Assembly: GCA_021823635.1 (NCBI GenBank)
Contig: JAKANT010000028.1
Coordinates: 1-9,812, forward strand
Direction: 5' to 3'
DNA from: Pseudomonadota bacterium
GTDB taxonomy: Bacteria > Pseudomonadota > Gammaproteobacteria > Burkholderiales > Burkholderiaceae_F
Length of the DNA: 9,812 nucleotides
The position numbers and the translations under genes are program-made. Numbering within the stretch: the first letter of the stretch is position 1; each line of letters opens with the position of its first letter. Below the pieces are notes generated by a model that worked only from the letters and a program-made list of their open reading frames with translations, had not been told where the DNA came from and did no database searches. Shown piece by piece: positions 1-6,515 of the stretch.

Positions 1-403
1 GACACCGGTCGGGATGCGCCTCCCCGTAGGCCAAGCCGAGCGTGCTGCCCCACGAGCCGCCGAAGATCAGCCATTTGCCGATGCCCAAGTACTCGCGCAG
101 CCGCTCCATGTCGGCGACCAGATGGGCGGTCGTGTTGTTGGTGACCTCGCCCAGCGGCGTCGAGTTGCCCGCGCCGCGCTGGTCGAACAGCACGATGCGG
201 AAAAAATTGGGATCGAAGAAGCGCCGGTGCTCGGGCGAACACCCGCCGCCCGGCCCGCCGTGCAGGAACACGACCGGCACGCCGTGCGGATTGCCGCTCG
301 TCTCCCAGTACATCGTGTGCACGTCGTCGAGCGGCAGCATGCCGGCGTCGTAGGGCTCGATCGCCGGATACAGGTCGGCTCGCACTGACGAACGGTTGTC
401 CAT
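1..403 (-). CDS. pip: Proline iminopeptidase (alpha/beta hydrolase), N-terminal part
   Basis: This enzyme releases N-terminal proline from peptides in the cytoplasm. About 134 residues are visible, because the gene runs leftward off the window. Read from the ATG whose complement is at 401-403, the protein starts MDNRSSVRADLYPAIEPYDA. It then shows the oxyanion-hole motif HGGPGGG at about residues 49-55, the FDQRGAGNS motif characteristic of this family, and the nucleophile elbow GGSWGSTL near residue 120 with the catalytic serine. The aspartate and histidine of the triad would lie beyond the edge. Family members are usually about 310-320 residues, so less than half is present. No Shine-Dalgarno sequence precedes the ATG. 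A CATAAT hexamer on the minus strand (411-416) lies so close that the transcript could be nearly leaderless. The family call is secure; the exact substrate is inferred from the family. Confidence 0.93.
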   Translation of the reverse strand, partial: MDNRSSVRADLYPAIEPYDAGMLPLDDVHTMYWETSGNPHGVPVVFLHGGPGGGCSPEHRRFFDPNFFRIVLFDQRGAGNSTPLGEVTNNTTAHLVADMERLREYLGIGKWLIFGGSWGSTLGLAYGEAHPDRC

Positions 404-407
404 GCGT

Positions 408-448
408 GGCATTATGCCGGCGCTGCCCATCGCGTTGCGCACGCGCAA
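408..448. promoter_or_regulatory. Divergent pip/metY control region with two inverted repeats
   Basis: The 76 bases between the two divergent start codons contain two short symmetrical sequences. One is GGCAT-T-ATGCC at 408-418. The other is TTGCGC-AC-GCGCAA at 435-448, a perfect 6-2-6 inverted repeat that looks like a dimeric-repressor operator half-site pair. The first repeat contains CATAAT on the minus strand, a five-of-six match to the sigma-70 -10 consensus, but I see no good -35 at normal spacing. No convincing promoter for metY is visible in the gap. The regulator, if any, is unknown; short palindromes also occur by chance in GC-rich DNA. Confidence 0.3.
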
Positions 449-479
449 AGCGGCACTTCAGCCCCCTTCTTGTGGATCG

Positions 480-1781
480 ATGACCCAACCCCGCCCGCCC
501 GCCTTCGACACGCTGGCTCTGCACGCCGGCCAGCCGCCCGACCCCGCCACCGGCGCCCGCGCGGTGCCGATCTACGCCTCGGCGTCGTTCTGTTTCGAAG
601 ACTCCGAGCACGCCGCGTCGCTGTTCAACATGGAGCGCGCCGGCCACGTCTACTCGCGCATCTCCAATCCGACCTGCGCGGTGCTGGAAGAGCGCATCGC
701 CGCCCTCGAAGAGGGCGTGGGCGCGATCGCCACCGCGAGCGGCCAAGCGGCGCTGCATCTGGCGATCGTCACGCTGATGGGCGCCGGCGCGCACATCGTC
801 GCCAGCCGCGCGCTGTACGGCGGCTCGCACAACCTGCTCGCCTACACCCTGAAGCGCTTCGGCATCGAAACCACGTTCGTCGCACCGCGCGACATCGACG
901 GCTGGCGCGCGGCGATCCGCCCGAACACGCGGCTGCTGTTCGGCGAAACGCTGGGCAACCCCGGGCTGGACGTGCTCGACATCCCGACGCTGGCGCAGAT
1001 CGCCCACGAACACGGCCTGCCGTTGCTGGTCGATGCGACGTTCACCACGCCGTACCTGATGAAGCCGTTCGAGCTCGGCGCCGACCTGCTCTACCACTCG
1101 GCGACCAAGTTCCTCGGCGGCCATGGCGTGGCCATCGGCGGGCTGCTGGTCGACAGCGGCCGCTTCGATTGGGCGGCGTCCGGCAAGTTCGACGTGCTGA
1201 CGGCGCCTTACGAGGGCTTTCATGGCATGGTGTTCGCCGAGGAAAGCACGGTCGCGCCGTTCCTGTTGCGCGCGCGCCGCGAAGGGCTGCGCGACTTCGG
1301 CGCCTGCATGAGCCCGCACACCGCGTTCCTGCTGCTGCAGGGGCTGGAGACGCTGCCGTTGCGCATGCAGCGCCATGTGGACAACACGCGCAAGGTGGTC
1401 GCCTTTCTGGCGGCCCATCCGCAGGTCGAATCGGTCGCTTACCCGGAATTGCCGTCACATCCGGACCATGCGCTGGCGCGGCGGCTGCTGCCCAAAGGGT
1501 GCGGCGCGGTGCTCAGCTTCAACCTCAAGGGCTCGCGCGCGGCCGGCGCCAAGTTCGTCGAGTCGCTGCGCATCTTTTCGCACCTTGCCAACGTCGGCGA
1601 CGCCAAGTCGCTGGTGATCCATCCGGCCTCGACCACGCACTTTCGCGTGCCGGACGCGGAATTGGCCGCCGCCGGCATCACGCAGGGAACGATTCGGCTG
1701 TCGATCGGCCTGGAGGACGCCGACGATCTGATCGACGATCTGGCGCGGGCGCTGAAGGCAGCGGCCAAGGTGGACGCATGA
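480..1781 (+). CDS. metY: O-acetylhomoserine aminocarboxypropyltransferase (PLP-dependent sulfhydrylase)
   Basis: This is a cytoplasmic Cys/Met-metabolism PLP enzyme. It probably joins O-acetylhomoserine with sulfide to give homocysteine, the direct sulfhydrylation step of methionine synthesis. The protein is 433 residues, the usual MetY length. Visible motifs are FDTLALHAGQ at the N-terminus, YSRISNPT (58-65) that contacts PLP phosphate, ATASGQAA (84-91), the cofactor-ring aspartate in VDATFTTP (D185), and the Schiff-base lysine K210 in HSATKFLGG. The C-terminal motif TIRLSIGLEDADDL is typical of the family. I chose the ATG at 480, because the frame stays open to 396 but those extra 28 residues do not look like the family and would nearly reach the divergent gene. 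The ribosome site is weak (GTGGA, 472-476). The stop overlaps the next gene's start. Use of O-succinylhomoserine (MetZ type) or O-acetylserine cannot be excluded from sequence alone. Confidence 0.9.
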   Translation: MTQPRPPAFDTLALHAGQPPDPATGARAVPIYASASFCFEDSEHAASLFNMERAGHVYSRISNPTCAVLEERIAALEEGVGAIATASGQAALHLAIVTLMGAGAHIVASRALYGGSHNLLAYTLKRFGIETTFVAPRDIDGWRAAIRPNTRLLFGETLGNPGLDVLDIPTLAQIAHEHGLPLLVDATFTTPYLMKPFELGADLLYHSATKFLGGHGVAIGGLLVDSGRFDWAASGKFDVLTAPYEGFHGMVFAEESTVAPFLLRARREGLRDFGACMSPHTAFLLLQGLETLPLRMQRHVDNTRKVVAFLAAHPQVESVAYPELPSHPDHALARRLLPKGCGAVLSFNLKGSRAAGAKFVESLRIFSHLANVGDAKSLVIHPASTTHFRVPDAELAAAGITQGTIRLSIGLEDADDLIDDLARALKAAAKVDA

Positions 1782-2620
1782 TGCTCGGACCAGAGGGGCG
1801 CCGGCTGTACGCCTACACCGGCGGCCGGCCATTCGACGAACGACGGCCGTGCGTGGTGTTGCTGCACGGCGCACAGGGCGATCACAGCGTATGGATCCTG
1901 CAAAGCCGCTGGCTCGCGCACCACGGCCACGCGGTGTTGGCATTCGACCTTCCGGGCCACGGCCGCAGCGAAGCGCCGCTGCGCGCCAGCGTGGAGGCGA
2001 TGGCCGACGACGTGGCGGCCTGTCTACAGCCGCTCGGCACGCAGCGCTTCGTGCTCGCCGGCCACAGCATGGGCTCGCTGATCGCGCTGGAAGTGGCCCG
2101 CCGCCTGCACGAACGCACGGCCGGCGTCGCGCTGCTGGGCACCGCGTTTCCGATGCGCGTATCCGAGGCGCTGCTCGCCGCCACGCGCGACGAGCCGGCG
2201 CGCGCGATGGCGATGATCAACGTCTGGTCGCACGCCACACCGTTGGCGCCCTTCATAGCGCGCCCCGGCAACCCGGGCCCGGGCTTCTCGATCTTTTGGG
2301 AAAACCTGCGGCTGATGCAGCGGGTCGAAGCGGTCAACGGCCGGCACGTGCTCGCCAACGACTTCGCCGCCTGCAACGCCTATGGCGGTGGCGTCGAGGC
2401 CATTCGCTCGCTCGCCTGCCCGGTGCTGTTCGTGCTCGGCGCGGCCGATGCGATGACGCCGCCGCGCGCGGCGCAGGCGCTGATCGAGGCGGCGGCCGAC
2501 AAGACCGTCGTCACGCTCGCCGGCACCGGCCACGCGCTGATGGCGGAAAACCCGGAGGCCGTGCGACGGGCGTTGGCAGAGTTCGCGCGGCGAGTGTCGC
2601 GCGACGCCGGCGCGACTTGA
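1778..2620 (+). CDS. Alpha/beta fold hydrolase, substrate unknown
   Basis: This is a 280-residue single-domain alpha/beta hydrolase with no signal peptide or membrane helix, so probably cytoplasmic. The catalytic elements are in order: oxyanion loop LLHGAQGDHSVW (28-39), FDLPGHGRSE (56-65), nucleophile elbow GHSMG with S97, acid candidate D224 in LGAADAMTPP, and histidine H252 in GTGHALM. Two adjacent ATG codons (1778 and 1781) are both possible starts. AAGG at 1767-1770 is a good ribosome site for the first. The ATG at 1778 lies inside the metY stop region (ATGA), which indicates translational coupling with metY. The elbow is GHSMG and the length is about 280, so it is not MetX, the homoserine acetyltransferase that shares this fold. 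The substrate could be an ester, lactone or thioester; I cannot say which. Confidence 0.85.
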   Translation: MMLGPEGRRLYAYTGGRPFDERRPCVVLLHGAQGDHSVWILQSRWLAHHGHAVLAFDLPGHGRSEAPLRASVEAMADDVAACLQPLGTQRFVLAGHSMGSLIALEVARRLHERTAGVALLGTAFPMRVSEALLAATRDEPARAMAMINVWSHATPLAPFIARPGNPGPGFSIFWENLRLMQRVEAVNGRHVLANDFAACNAYGGGVEAIRSLACPVLFVLGAADAMTPPRAAQALIEAAADKTVVTLAGTGHALMAENPEAVRRALAEFARRVSRDAGAT

Positions 2621-2646
2621 ACGGCGCGGCGCGGGCGGCGTAGATT
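2617..2646 (+). promoter_or_regulatory. Candidate sigma-70 promoter for the Mpo1-like/TRAP-TAXI operon
   Basis: TTGAAC at 2617-2622 and TAGATT at 2641-2646 are separated by 18 bases, and each matches the sigma-70 consensus at four of six positions. The -35 overlaps the stop codon of the upstream hydrolase. Transcription would start near 2653. This would leave a leader of about 25 bases containing the strong ribosome site AAGGAGA (2666-2672), five bases before the ATG at 2678. The 57-base gap has no terminator, so read-through from metY is also possible. Confidence 0.4.
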
Positions 2647-2677
2647 TCGCGCGTCCGGACATGCCAAGGAGACCGCC

Positions 2678-3004
2678 ATGAGCAGCGTCGCCAAGCCGGA
2701 GGCGAGGCGCTATACGACCTTCCGCGAGTTTTATCCGTTCTATCTGAGCGAGCACAGCAACCGTACCTGCCGCCGGCTGCACTTCCTCGGCTCCACGCTG
2801 GCGCTGGTATGCCTGGTCCTGCTGATCTCGACCGGCAACCCGGCATGGCTACTCGCCGGTCTGGTCGCCGGCTATGGCTTCGCCTGGATCGGACATTTCG
2901 CGTTCGAGAAGAACAAGCCGGCGTCGTTCAGGCAGCCGCTGTTCAGCTTCATGGGCGACTGGGTCATGTACAAGGACATCCTCACCGGCCGCATCCCGTT
3001 CTGA
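2678..3004 (+). CDS. Mpo1-like (DUF962) small membrane protein
   Basis: This is a 108-residue protein with the complete DUF962/Mpo1 signature: FREFYPFYLSEHSN (15-28), CRRLHFLGS (31-39), GYGFAWIGHFAFEKNKPASF (65-84) and the end motif FMGDWVMYKDIL (91-102). Two hydrophobic segments, about 38-52 and 56-76, predict an integral inner-membrane protein with short cytoplasmic ends. The yeast homologue Mpo1 is an iron-dependent dioxygenase that shortens 2-hydroxy fatty acids by alpha-oxidation. The conserved histidines here (H26, H35, H73) are candidate metal ligands by analogy. The bacterial role has not been established to my knowledge. A strong ribosome site (AAGGAGA, 2666-2672) fixes the start. 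The stop codon overlaps the ribosome site of the TAXI receptor gene, so it is probably the first gene of the transport operon. Confidence 0.9.
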   Translation: MSSVAKPEARRYTTFREFYPFYLSEHSNRTCRRLHFLGSTLALVCLVLLISTGNPAWLLAGLVAGYGFAWIGHFAFEKNKPASFRQPLFSFMGDWVMYKDILTGRIPF

Positions 3005-3018
3005 AAGGAAGACGTCGA

Positions 3019-3984
3019 ATGCACGACAGGATCCGCTCCGCATTGAAGGCACTGACCGTCGGCGCGACGCTGGCGCTCGCCGCCGGCGCCGTCGCCGCGC
3101 AGCAGAAGTTCGTCAACATCCTGACCGGCGGCCAGGCCGGCGTTTACTACCCGCTCGGCGTCGCGCTCGGTCAGATCTACGGCAAGGCAATGCCGGACGC
3201 CAAGGTGCAGGTGCAGGCGACCAAGGCGTCGGTCGAGAACCTCAACCTGCTGCAGGCCGGTCGCGGCGAGATCGCGTTCACGCTCGGCGACTCGCTGTCG
3301 GACGCCTGGAACGGCGTCGAAGACGCGGGCTTCAAGGCGCCGCTGAAAAAGCTGCGCACGGTGGCCGGCATCTACTCCAACTACATCCAGATCGTCGCCA
3401 ACGCCGACTCCGGCATCAAGACGCTGGCCGATCTGAAAGGCAAACGCATTTCGGTCGGTGCGCCGCGCTCCGGCACCGAGCTGAACGCGCGCGCGATCCT
3501 GAAGGCCGCAGGGCTGTCGTACAAGGACTTCGCGAAGGTCGAGTACCTGCCGTTCGGCGAATCGGTCGAACTGATCAAGAACCGCCAGCTCGACGTCACG
3601 CTGCAATCCGCGGGTCTCGGCGTCGCCTCGATCCGCGACCTCGCCACGGCCGTCAAGATCGTGATCGTGCCGATTCCGCCAGAGGTCATCGCCAAGATCG
3701 ACGACCCGGCCTACCAGCCGGCGACGATTCCGGCGGGAACCTACACCGGTCAGGATGCCGCGGTGCCGACGGCCGCGATCAAGAACTTCCTGGTCACGCA
3801 TGACGGCGTGCCGGCCGATGCGGTGTACACGATGACCAAGGCGCTGTTCGACAACCTCGACCAACTGGTCGCCGCCCACTCGGCGGCCAAGGGCATCGTG
3901 CGCGAAACCGCCGCCAAGGGCGCACCGGTGCCGCTGCATCCGGGCGCCGAGCGCTATTACCGCGAAGTCGGATTGATCAAGTAA
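3019..3984 (+). CDS. TAXI-family TRAP transporter substrate-binding receptor
   Basis: This is the periplasmic receptor that captures a solute and passes it to the TRAP permease encoded next. The 321-residue protein has a Sec signal peptide: RIR near the N-terminus, a hydrophobic core at about 11-26, and likely cleavage after A27 in VAA-QQ. The mature part opens FVNILTGGQAGVYYPLG, the hallmark of the TAXI family, followed by ASVENLNLL, GKRISVGAPRSGTE, QLDVTLQSAGLG and the C-terminal PLHPGAERYYREVGL. Length is normal for TAXI receptors. The ATG at 3019 is chosen because AAAGGAAG (3004-3011) sits seven bases upstream and the signal peptide begins there; the longer open frame overlaps the previous gene and is a shadow. 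Characterised TAXI receptors bind small acidic solutes such as glutamate, but the ligand here cannot be read from sequence. A terminator follows the gene. Confidence 0.95.
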   Translation: MHDRIRSALKALTVGATLALAAGAVAAQQKFVNILTGGQAGVYYPLGVALGQIYGKAMPDAKVQVQATKASVENLNLLQAGRGEIAFTLGDSLSDAWNGVEDAGFKAPLKKLRTVAGIYSNYIQIVANADSGIKTLADLKGKRISVGAPRSGTELNARAILKAAGLSYKDFAKVEYLPFGESVELIKNRQLDVTLQSAGLGVASIRDLATAVKIVIVPIPPEVIAKIDDPAYQPATIPAGTYTGQDAAVPTAAIKNFLVTHDGVPADAVYTMTKALFDNLDQLVAAHSAAKGIVRETAAKGAPVPLHPGAERYYREVGLIK

Positions 3985-4004
3985 CCCGCGCCGCGAGCGC
4001 GTCG

Positions 4005-4037
4005 CAATGGCACAGCGCCGCTGTGCCATTGTTTTTT
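4005..4037 (+). terminator. Intrinsic terminator/attenuator inside the TRAP-TAXI operon
   Basis: CAATGGCACAGC (4005-4016) pairs perfectly with GCTGTGCCATTG (4020-4031) across a three-base GCC loop, giving a 12-bp stem. It is followed at once by TTTTTT (4032-4037). This is a canonical rho-independent terminator reading rightward; the opposite strand has no T tract, so it works in one direction only. It starts 20 bases after the receptor stop and ends 15 bases before the permease ATG. The permease ribosome site (GAGGG) directly follows the T tract. Partial read-through would give more receptor than permease mRNA. The hairpin could also protect the receptor transcript's 3' end. Confidence 0.9.
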
Positions 4038-4052
4038 GAGGGCACCCGAACG

Positions 4053-6074
4053 ATGTCGAACGCCGACGAGCTGCAAGCGCCCGCGCACGGCCCGCTGCCG
4101 CGCCATGTGTTCGCGGTCGCCGTGGCCTTCTCCGCCTTCCAGATCGTGACGGCGGCATTTAGCCCGCTGTCGAGCTCGGTCGTGCGCGCAGTGCACGTCG
4201 GCTTCCTGCTGCTGATGACATTCCTGCTGTTTCCGCCGCTGCGGCAGACCTGGATCGGCGCGTTGCTCGGCGCGGCCGCCTTCGCCGCGGGCATCTATCA
4301 CTGGGTGTTCGAGGCCGAACTGGTGGCGCGCGCCGGCGACCTGACCGCCGCCGACTGGGCAGTCGGCGTGCTGACGATCGCGCTCGTCTTCGAAGCCACG
4401 CGCCGCGTGATGGGGCCGGCGCTGCCGATCGTGTGCGCGGTCTTCCTCGCGTACGCGCTGTTGGGCGAACACCTGCCGGGGGCGCTTCAGCACCGCGGCT
4501 ATGGGCTGGATCAGATCGTCGGCCAGCTCGGCTTCGGCACCGAGGGCATCTACGGCACGCCGACCTACGTCAGTTCGACCTACATCTTCCTGTTCATCCT
4601 GTTCGGGTCGTTCCTCGAGCAGGCGGGCATGATCAAGCTGTTCAATGACGTGGCGCTCGGCCTGTTCGGGCGCTCGCAGGGAGGACCGGCCAAGGTGTGC
4701 GTCGCCTCCTCCGCACTGATGGGAACGATCAGCGGCTCGGGGGTGGCCAACGTCGTGTCCAGCGCCCCGTTCACGATTTCGCTGATGAAGCGCTTCGGCT
4801 ACCGGCCGGCGTTCGCGGGCGGGGTGGAAGCGACCTCCAGCATGGGCGGGCAGATCATGCCGCCGGTGATGGGCGCGGTCGCGTTCATCATGGCCGAAAC
4901 GCTGAACGTGCCGTACATCGAGATCTGCAAGGCGGCGGCGATCCCGGCGCTGCTGTACTTCTTCGCCTGCTTCTGCATGGTGCACCTGGAAGCGGGGCGG
5001 CTGAAGCTGATGGGGCTTCCGCCCGAAGAATGCCCGAGCGCCTGGCGCGCGCTGGTCGATGGCTGGTATCTGGTGCTGCCGCTCGCCGCGCTGGTGTGGC
5101 TGCTGCTCGGCGGCTTCACGCCGCTTTTCTCCGGCATGGTCGGCTTGGCGCTGACGGCGATCCTGATCCTGGCGATGGCGGTCGCGCTGCGCCTGCAAGG
5201 CAACGCGCTGCGCATCGTCTTCTGGGTCGTGCTGGGGCTGGCCTGCGCGGGCTTTTTCAAGCTCGGCATCGCCGTGTTCTTTGCCGTCGTCGCGGTGCTG
5301 GCGGCGGTCTGCTTGTTCATCCGCGGCGGGCGCGAGACGCTGCGGCTGTCGCTCAATGCGCTCGCCGACGGCGCGCGCCACGCGCTGCCGGTGGGCACCG
5401 CGTGCGCCCAGGTGGGCGTGATCATCGGCGTGCTGACGCTGACCGGTGCGGCCACAACCTTCGTCGGCTTCATCGTCGACATCGGCCGCGACAGCCTGCT
5501 CGCCTCGCTCGTGCTGACGATGGCCGCATGCCTGGTGCTCGGCATGGGTATCCCGACGATCCCGAACTACATCATCACCAGTTCGATCGCCGCACCGGCG
5601 CTGTTGCAACTGGGCGTGCCGCTGATCGTGTCGCACATGTTCGTCTTTTACTTCGGCATCATGGCCGACCTGACGCCGCCGGTGGCGCTGGCGGCCTTCG
5701 CCGCCGCGCCGTTCGCGGGGGTCTCGGGCATGCAGATCGGGCTGCAGGCGGTGCGCATCGCGCTGCCGGGCTTCATCATCCCGTACATGGGCGTGTACGA
5801 CCCGTCGCTGCTGCTGCAATCGGGCACCTGGCTCGACACGCTGTACGTGACGTTCAAGGCAGTGCTGGCGATCATCCTGTGGGGCGGCACTTCGGTCGGC
5901 TACTGGCTGGCGCCGCTGCGCTGGTACGAGCGCGCGTGGGCATTCGTCGCCGCCTGCTTCCTCGTCGCCGCGCTGCCGGTGACCGACGAGATCGGCTTCG
6001 CGATGACCGCGCTGCTCGTCGTCTGGCACGTCGCGCGCACGCGCGGGCTGCGCGCGGCCGCGCGCGCGCAGTGA
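4053..6074 (+). CDS. TRAP transporter fused permease subunit, TAXI type (4TM/12TM)
   Basis: This inner-membrane secondary transporter is normally driven by a sodium or proton gradient and works with the TAXI receptor just upstream. The 673-residue protein fuses a small membrane subunit (helices within about residues 19-140) to the large DctM-like subunit (about 165-673). The family's core motif is clear: GTISGSGVANVVSSAP (224-239) then GGVEATSSMGGQIMPPVMGA (256-275). The second half repeats this fold with a GMGIPTIPNYI motif and MADLTPPVALAAF. Most of the length is hydrophobic helix. I chose the ATG at 4053 with GAGGG (4038-4042) upstream. A GTG in the same frame at 4023 lies inside the terminator hairpin and adds ten unconvincing residues. 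The stop overlaps the DUF1850 start by four bases. The substrate is unknown. Confidence 0.95.
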   Translation: MSNADELQAPAHGPLPRHVFAVAVAFSAFQIVTAAFSPLSSSVVRAVHVGFLLLMTFLLFPPLRQTWIGALLGAAAFAAGIYHWVFEAELVARAGDLTAADWAVGVLTIALVFEATRRVMGPALPIVCAVFLAYALLGEHLPGALQHRGYGLDQIVGQLGFGTEGIYGTPTYVSSTYIFLFILFGSFLEQAGMIKLFNDVALGLFGRSQGGPAKVCVASSALMGTISGSGVANVVSSAPFTISLMKRFGYRPAFAGGVEATSSMGGQIMPPVMGAVAFIMAETLNVPYIEICKAAAIPALLYFFACFCMVHLEAGRLKLMGLPPEECPSAWRALVDGWYLVLPLAALVWLLLGGFTPLFSGMVGLALTAILILAMAVALRLQGNALRIVFWVVLGLACAGFFKLGIAVFFAVVAVLAAVCLFIRGGRETLRLSLNALADGARHALPVGTACAQVGVIIGVLTLTGAATTFVGFIVDIGRDSLLASLVLTMAACLVLGMGIPTIPNYIITSSIAAPALLQLGVPLIVSHMFVFYFGIMADLTPPVALAAFAAAPFAGVSGMQIGLQAVRIALPGFIIPYMGVYDPSLLLQSGTWLDTLYVTFKAVLAIILWGGTSVGYWLAPLRWYERAWAFVAACFLVAALPVTDEIGFAMTALLVVWHVARTRGLRAAARAQ

Positions 6075-6454
6075 TCGGCGCGGCGTCGCTGGCGGCGGCT
6101 TGCCTGGTCAGCGGCGCCGCGCGCATCGCGCTGCCGGTGTCCTCGTTCACCTTGCGCTGGCGCCATACGGTCGAAAAGGTGCTGTGGGAAGAGGATTACC
6201 GGGTGGCGGGCCGCTGGCTGTATCTGTCGCACGCGCGCATCCGGGGCAGCGGCGCCGGCATGGAGCCGCCGGAGGCGGCGGTGCTGATCGACGGCGTATG
6301 GCACTACCGGCCGGCGCTGCGGCTGTCGCGCAAGGTGACGCTGGCGCGCTCCGAATTCGGCGCCGACTACGAGCTGTGTTTCGCGGGCGGCTGCTGGTCT
6401 CTCGAGCGGTGGCTGCCGAGCACGGTGAGCCCCGTGACGATCGAGCCGTGTTGA
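6071..6454 (+). CDS. DUF1850 protein, TRAP-TAXI partner
   Basis: This is a 127-residue protein of the DUF1850 family, which is repeatedly found beside TAXI-type TRAP permeases and has no established function. The hydrophobic stretch at residues 3-22 could be a signal peptide or membrane anchor, though it lacks the usual positive charges. The family features follow: FTLRWRHTVEKVLWEEDY (26-43) with the HT/SVEK motif, GSGAGMEPPEA (59-69) and the paired cysteines C103 and C108 in LCFAGGC, which could form a disulfide if exported. The start is a GTG whose last two bases form the permease stop (GTGA). No ATG begins a complete family domain in this frame, and there is no strong ribosome site, so translation probably depends on coupling to the permease. 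A role as an accessory or assembly factor for the transporter is inference from gene order. Confidence 0.85.
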   Translation: MIGAASLAAACLVSGAARIALPVSSFTLRWRHTVEKVLWEEDYRVAGRWLYLSHARIRGSGAGMEPPEAAVLIDGVWHYRPALRLSRKVTLARSEFGADYELCFAGGCWSLERWLPSTVSPVTIEPC

Positions 6455-6515
6455 CGTTGGCGGCCGCCGCGAACGTACGCGCCGCGGCGCCCTTCGTTTT
6501 GCGCCGATTCCCGCC
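6455..6515. terminator. Convergent intergenic gap with weak terminator-like palindromes
   Basis: This 61-base gap separates the ends of the converging DUF1850 and yihY genes. It holds a perfect palindrome GGCGGCCGCC (6459-6468) and a second, GCGCCGCGGCGC (6479-6490), followed by CCTTCGTTTT (6491-6500). The second one, optionally extended by CGAA/TTCG pairing (6470-6473 with 6493-6496), could act as a rightward terminator. The stem is short and the T tract is only four bases and displaced. Nothing resembling a leftward terminator is visible. Confidence 0.3.

Noticed and set aside
470..1777. The 5' part of the long rightward frame that ends at 2620, apparently fusing 436 extra residues to the hydrolase
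   Set aside because: That part is an arginine-alanine-rich out-of-frame reading of metY. The real hydrolase begins at 1778 with its own ribosome site.
1778..2620. The hydrolase as MetX (homoserine O-acetyltransferase), given its place after metY
   Set aside because: MetX proteins are around 350-400 residues with a different nucleophile elbow and an extra lid domain. This protein is 280 residues with GHSMG and a simple core.
4023..4052. A GTG start for the TRAP permease at 4023
   Set aside because: The codon lies within the 3' arm of the terminator hairpin and would put the ribosome site inside it. The ATG at 4053 has a ribosome site and gives a family-like N-terminus.
3957..6029. A 690-codon open frame on the minus strand opposite the TRAP permease
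   Set aside because: It is rich in Arg, His, Gln and Asp in a pattern typical of an antisense reading of GC-rich hydrophobic code. It shows no family motif and lies opposite a gene with complete TRAP motifs.
6050..6065. Perfect 16-base palindrome GCGCGCGG/CCGCGCGC just before the DUF1850 GTG
   Set aside because: It encodes an Arg/Ala-rich tail of the permease and alternating GC runs of this kind arise readily in such DNA. There is no loop and no T tract, so I do not call it a regulatory element.
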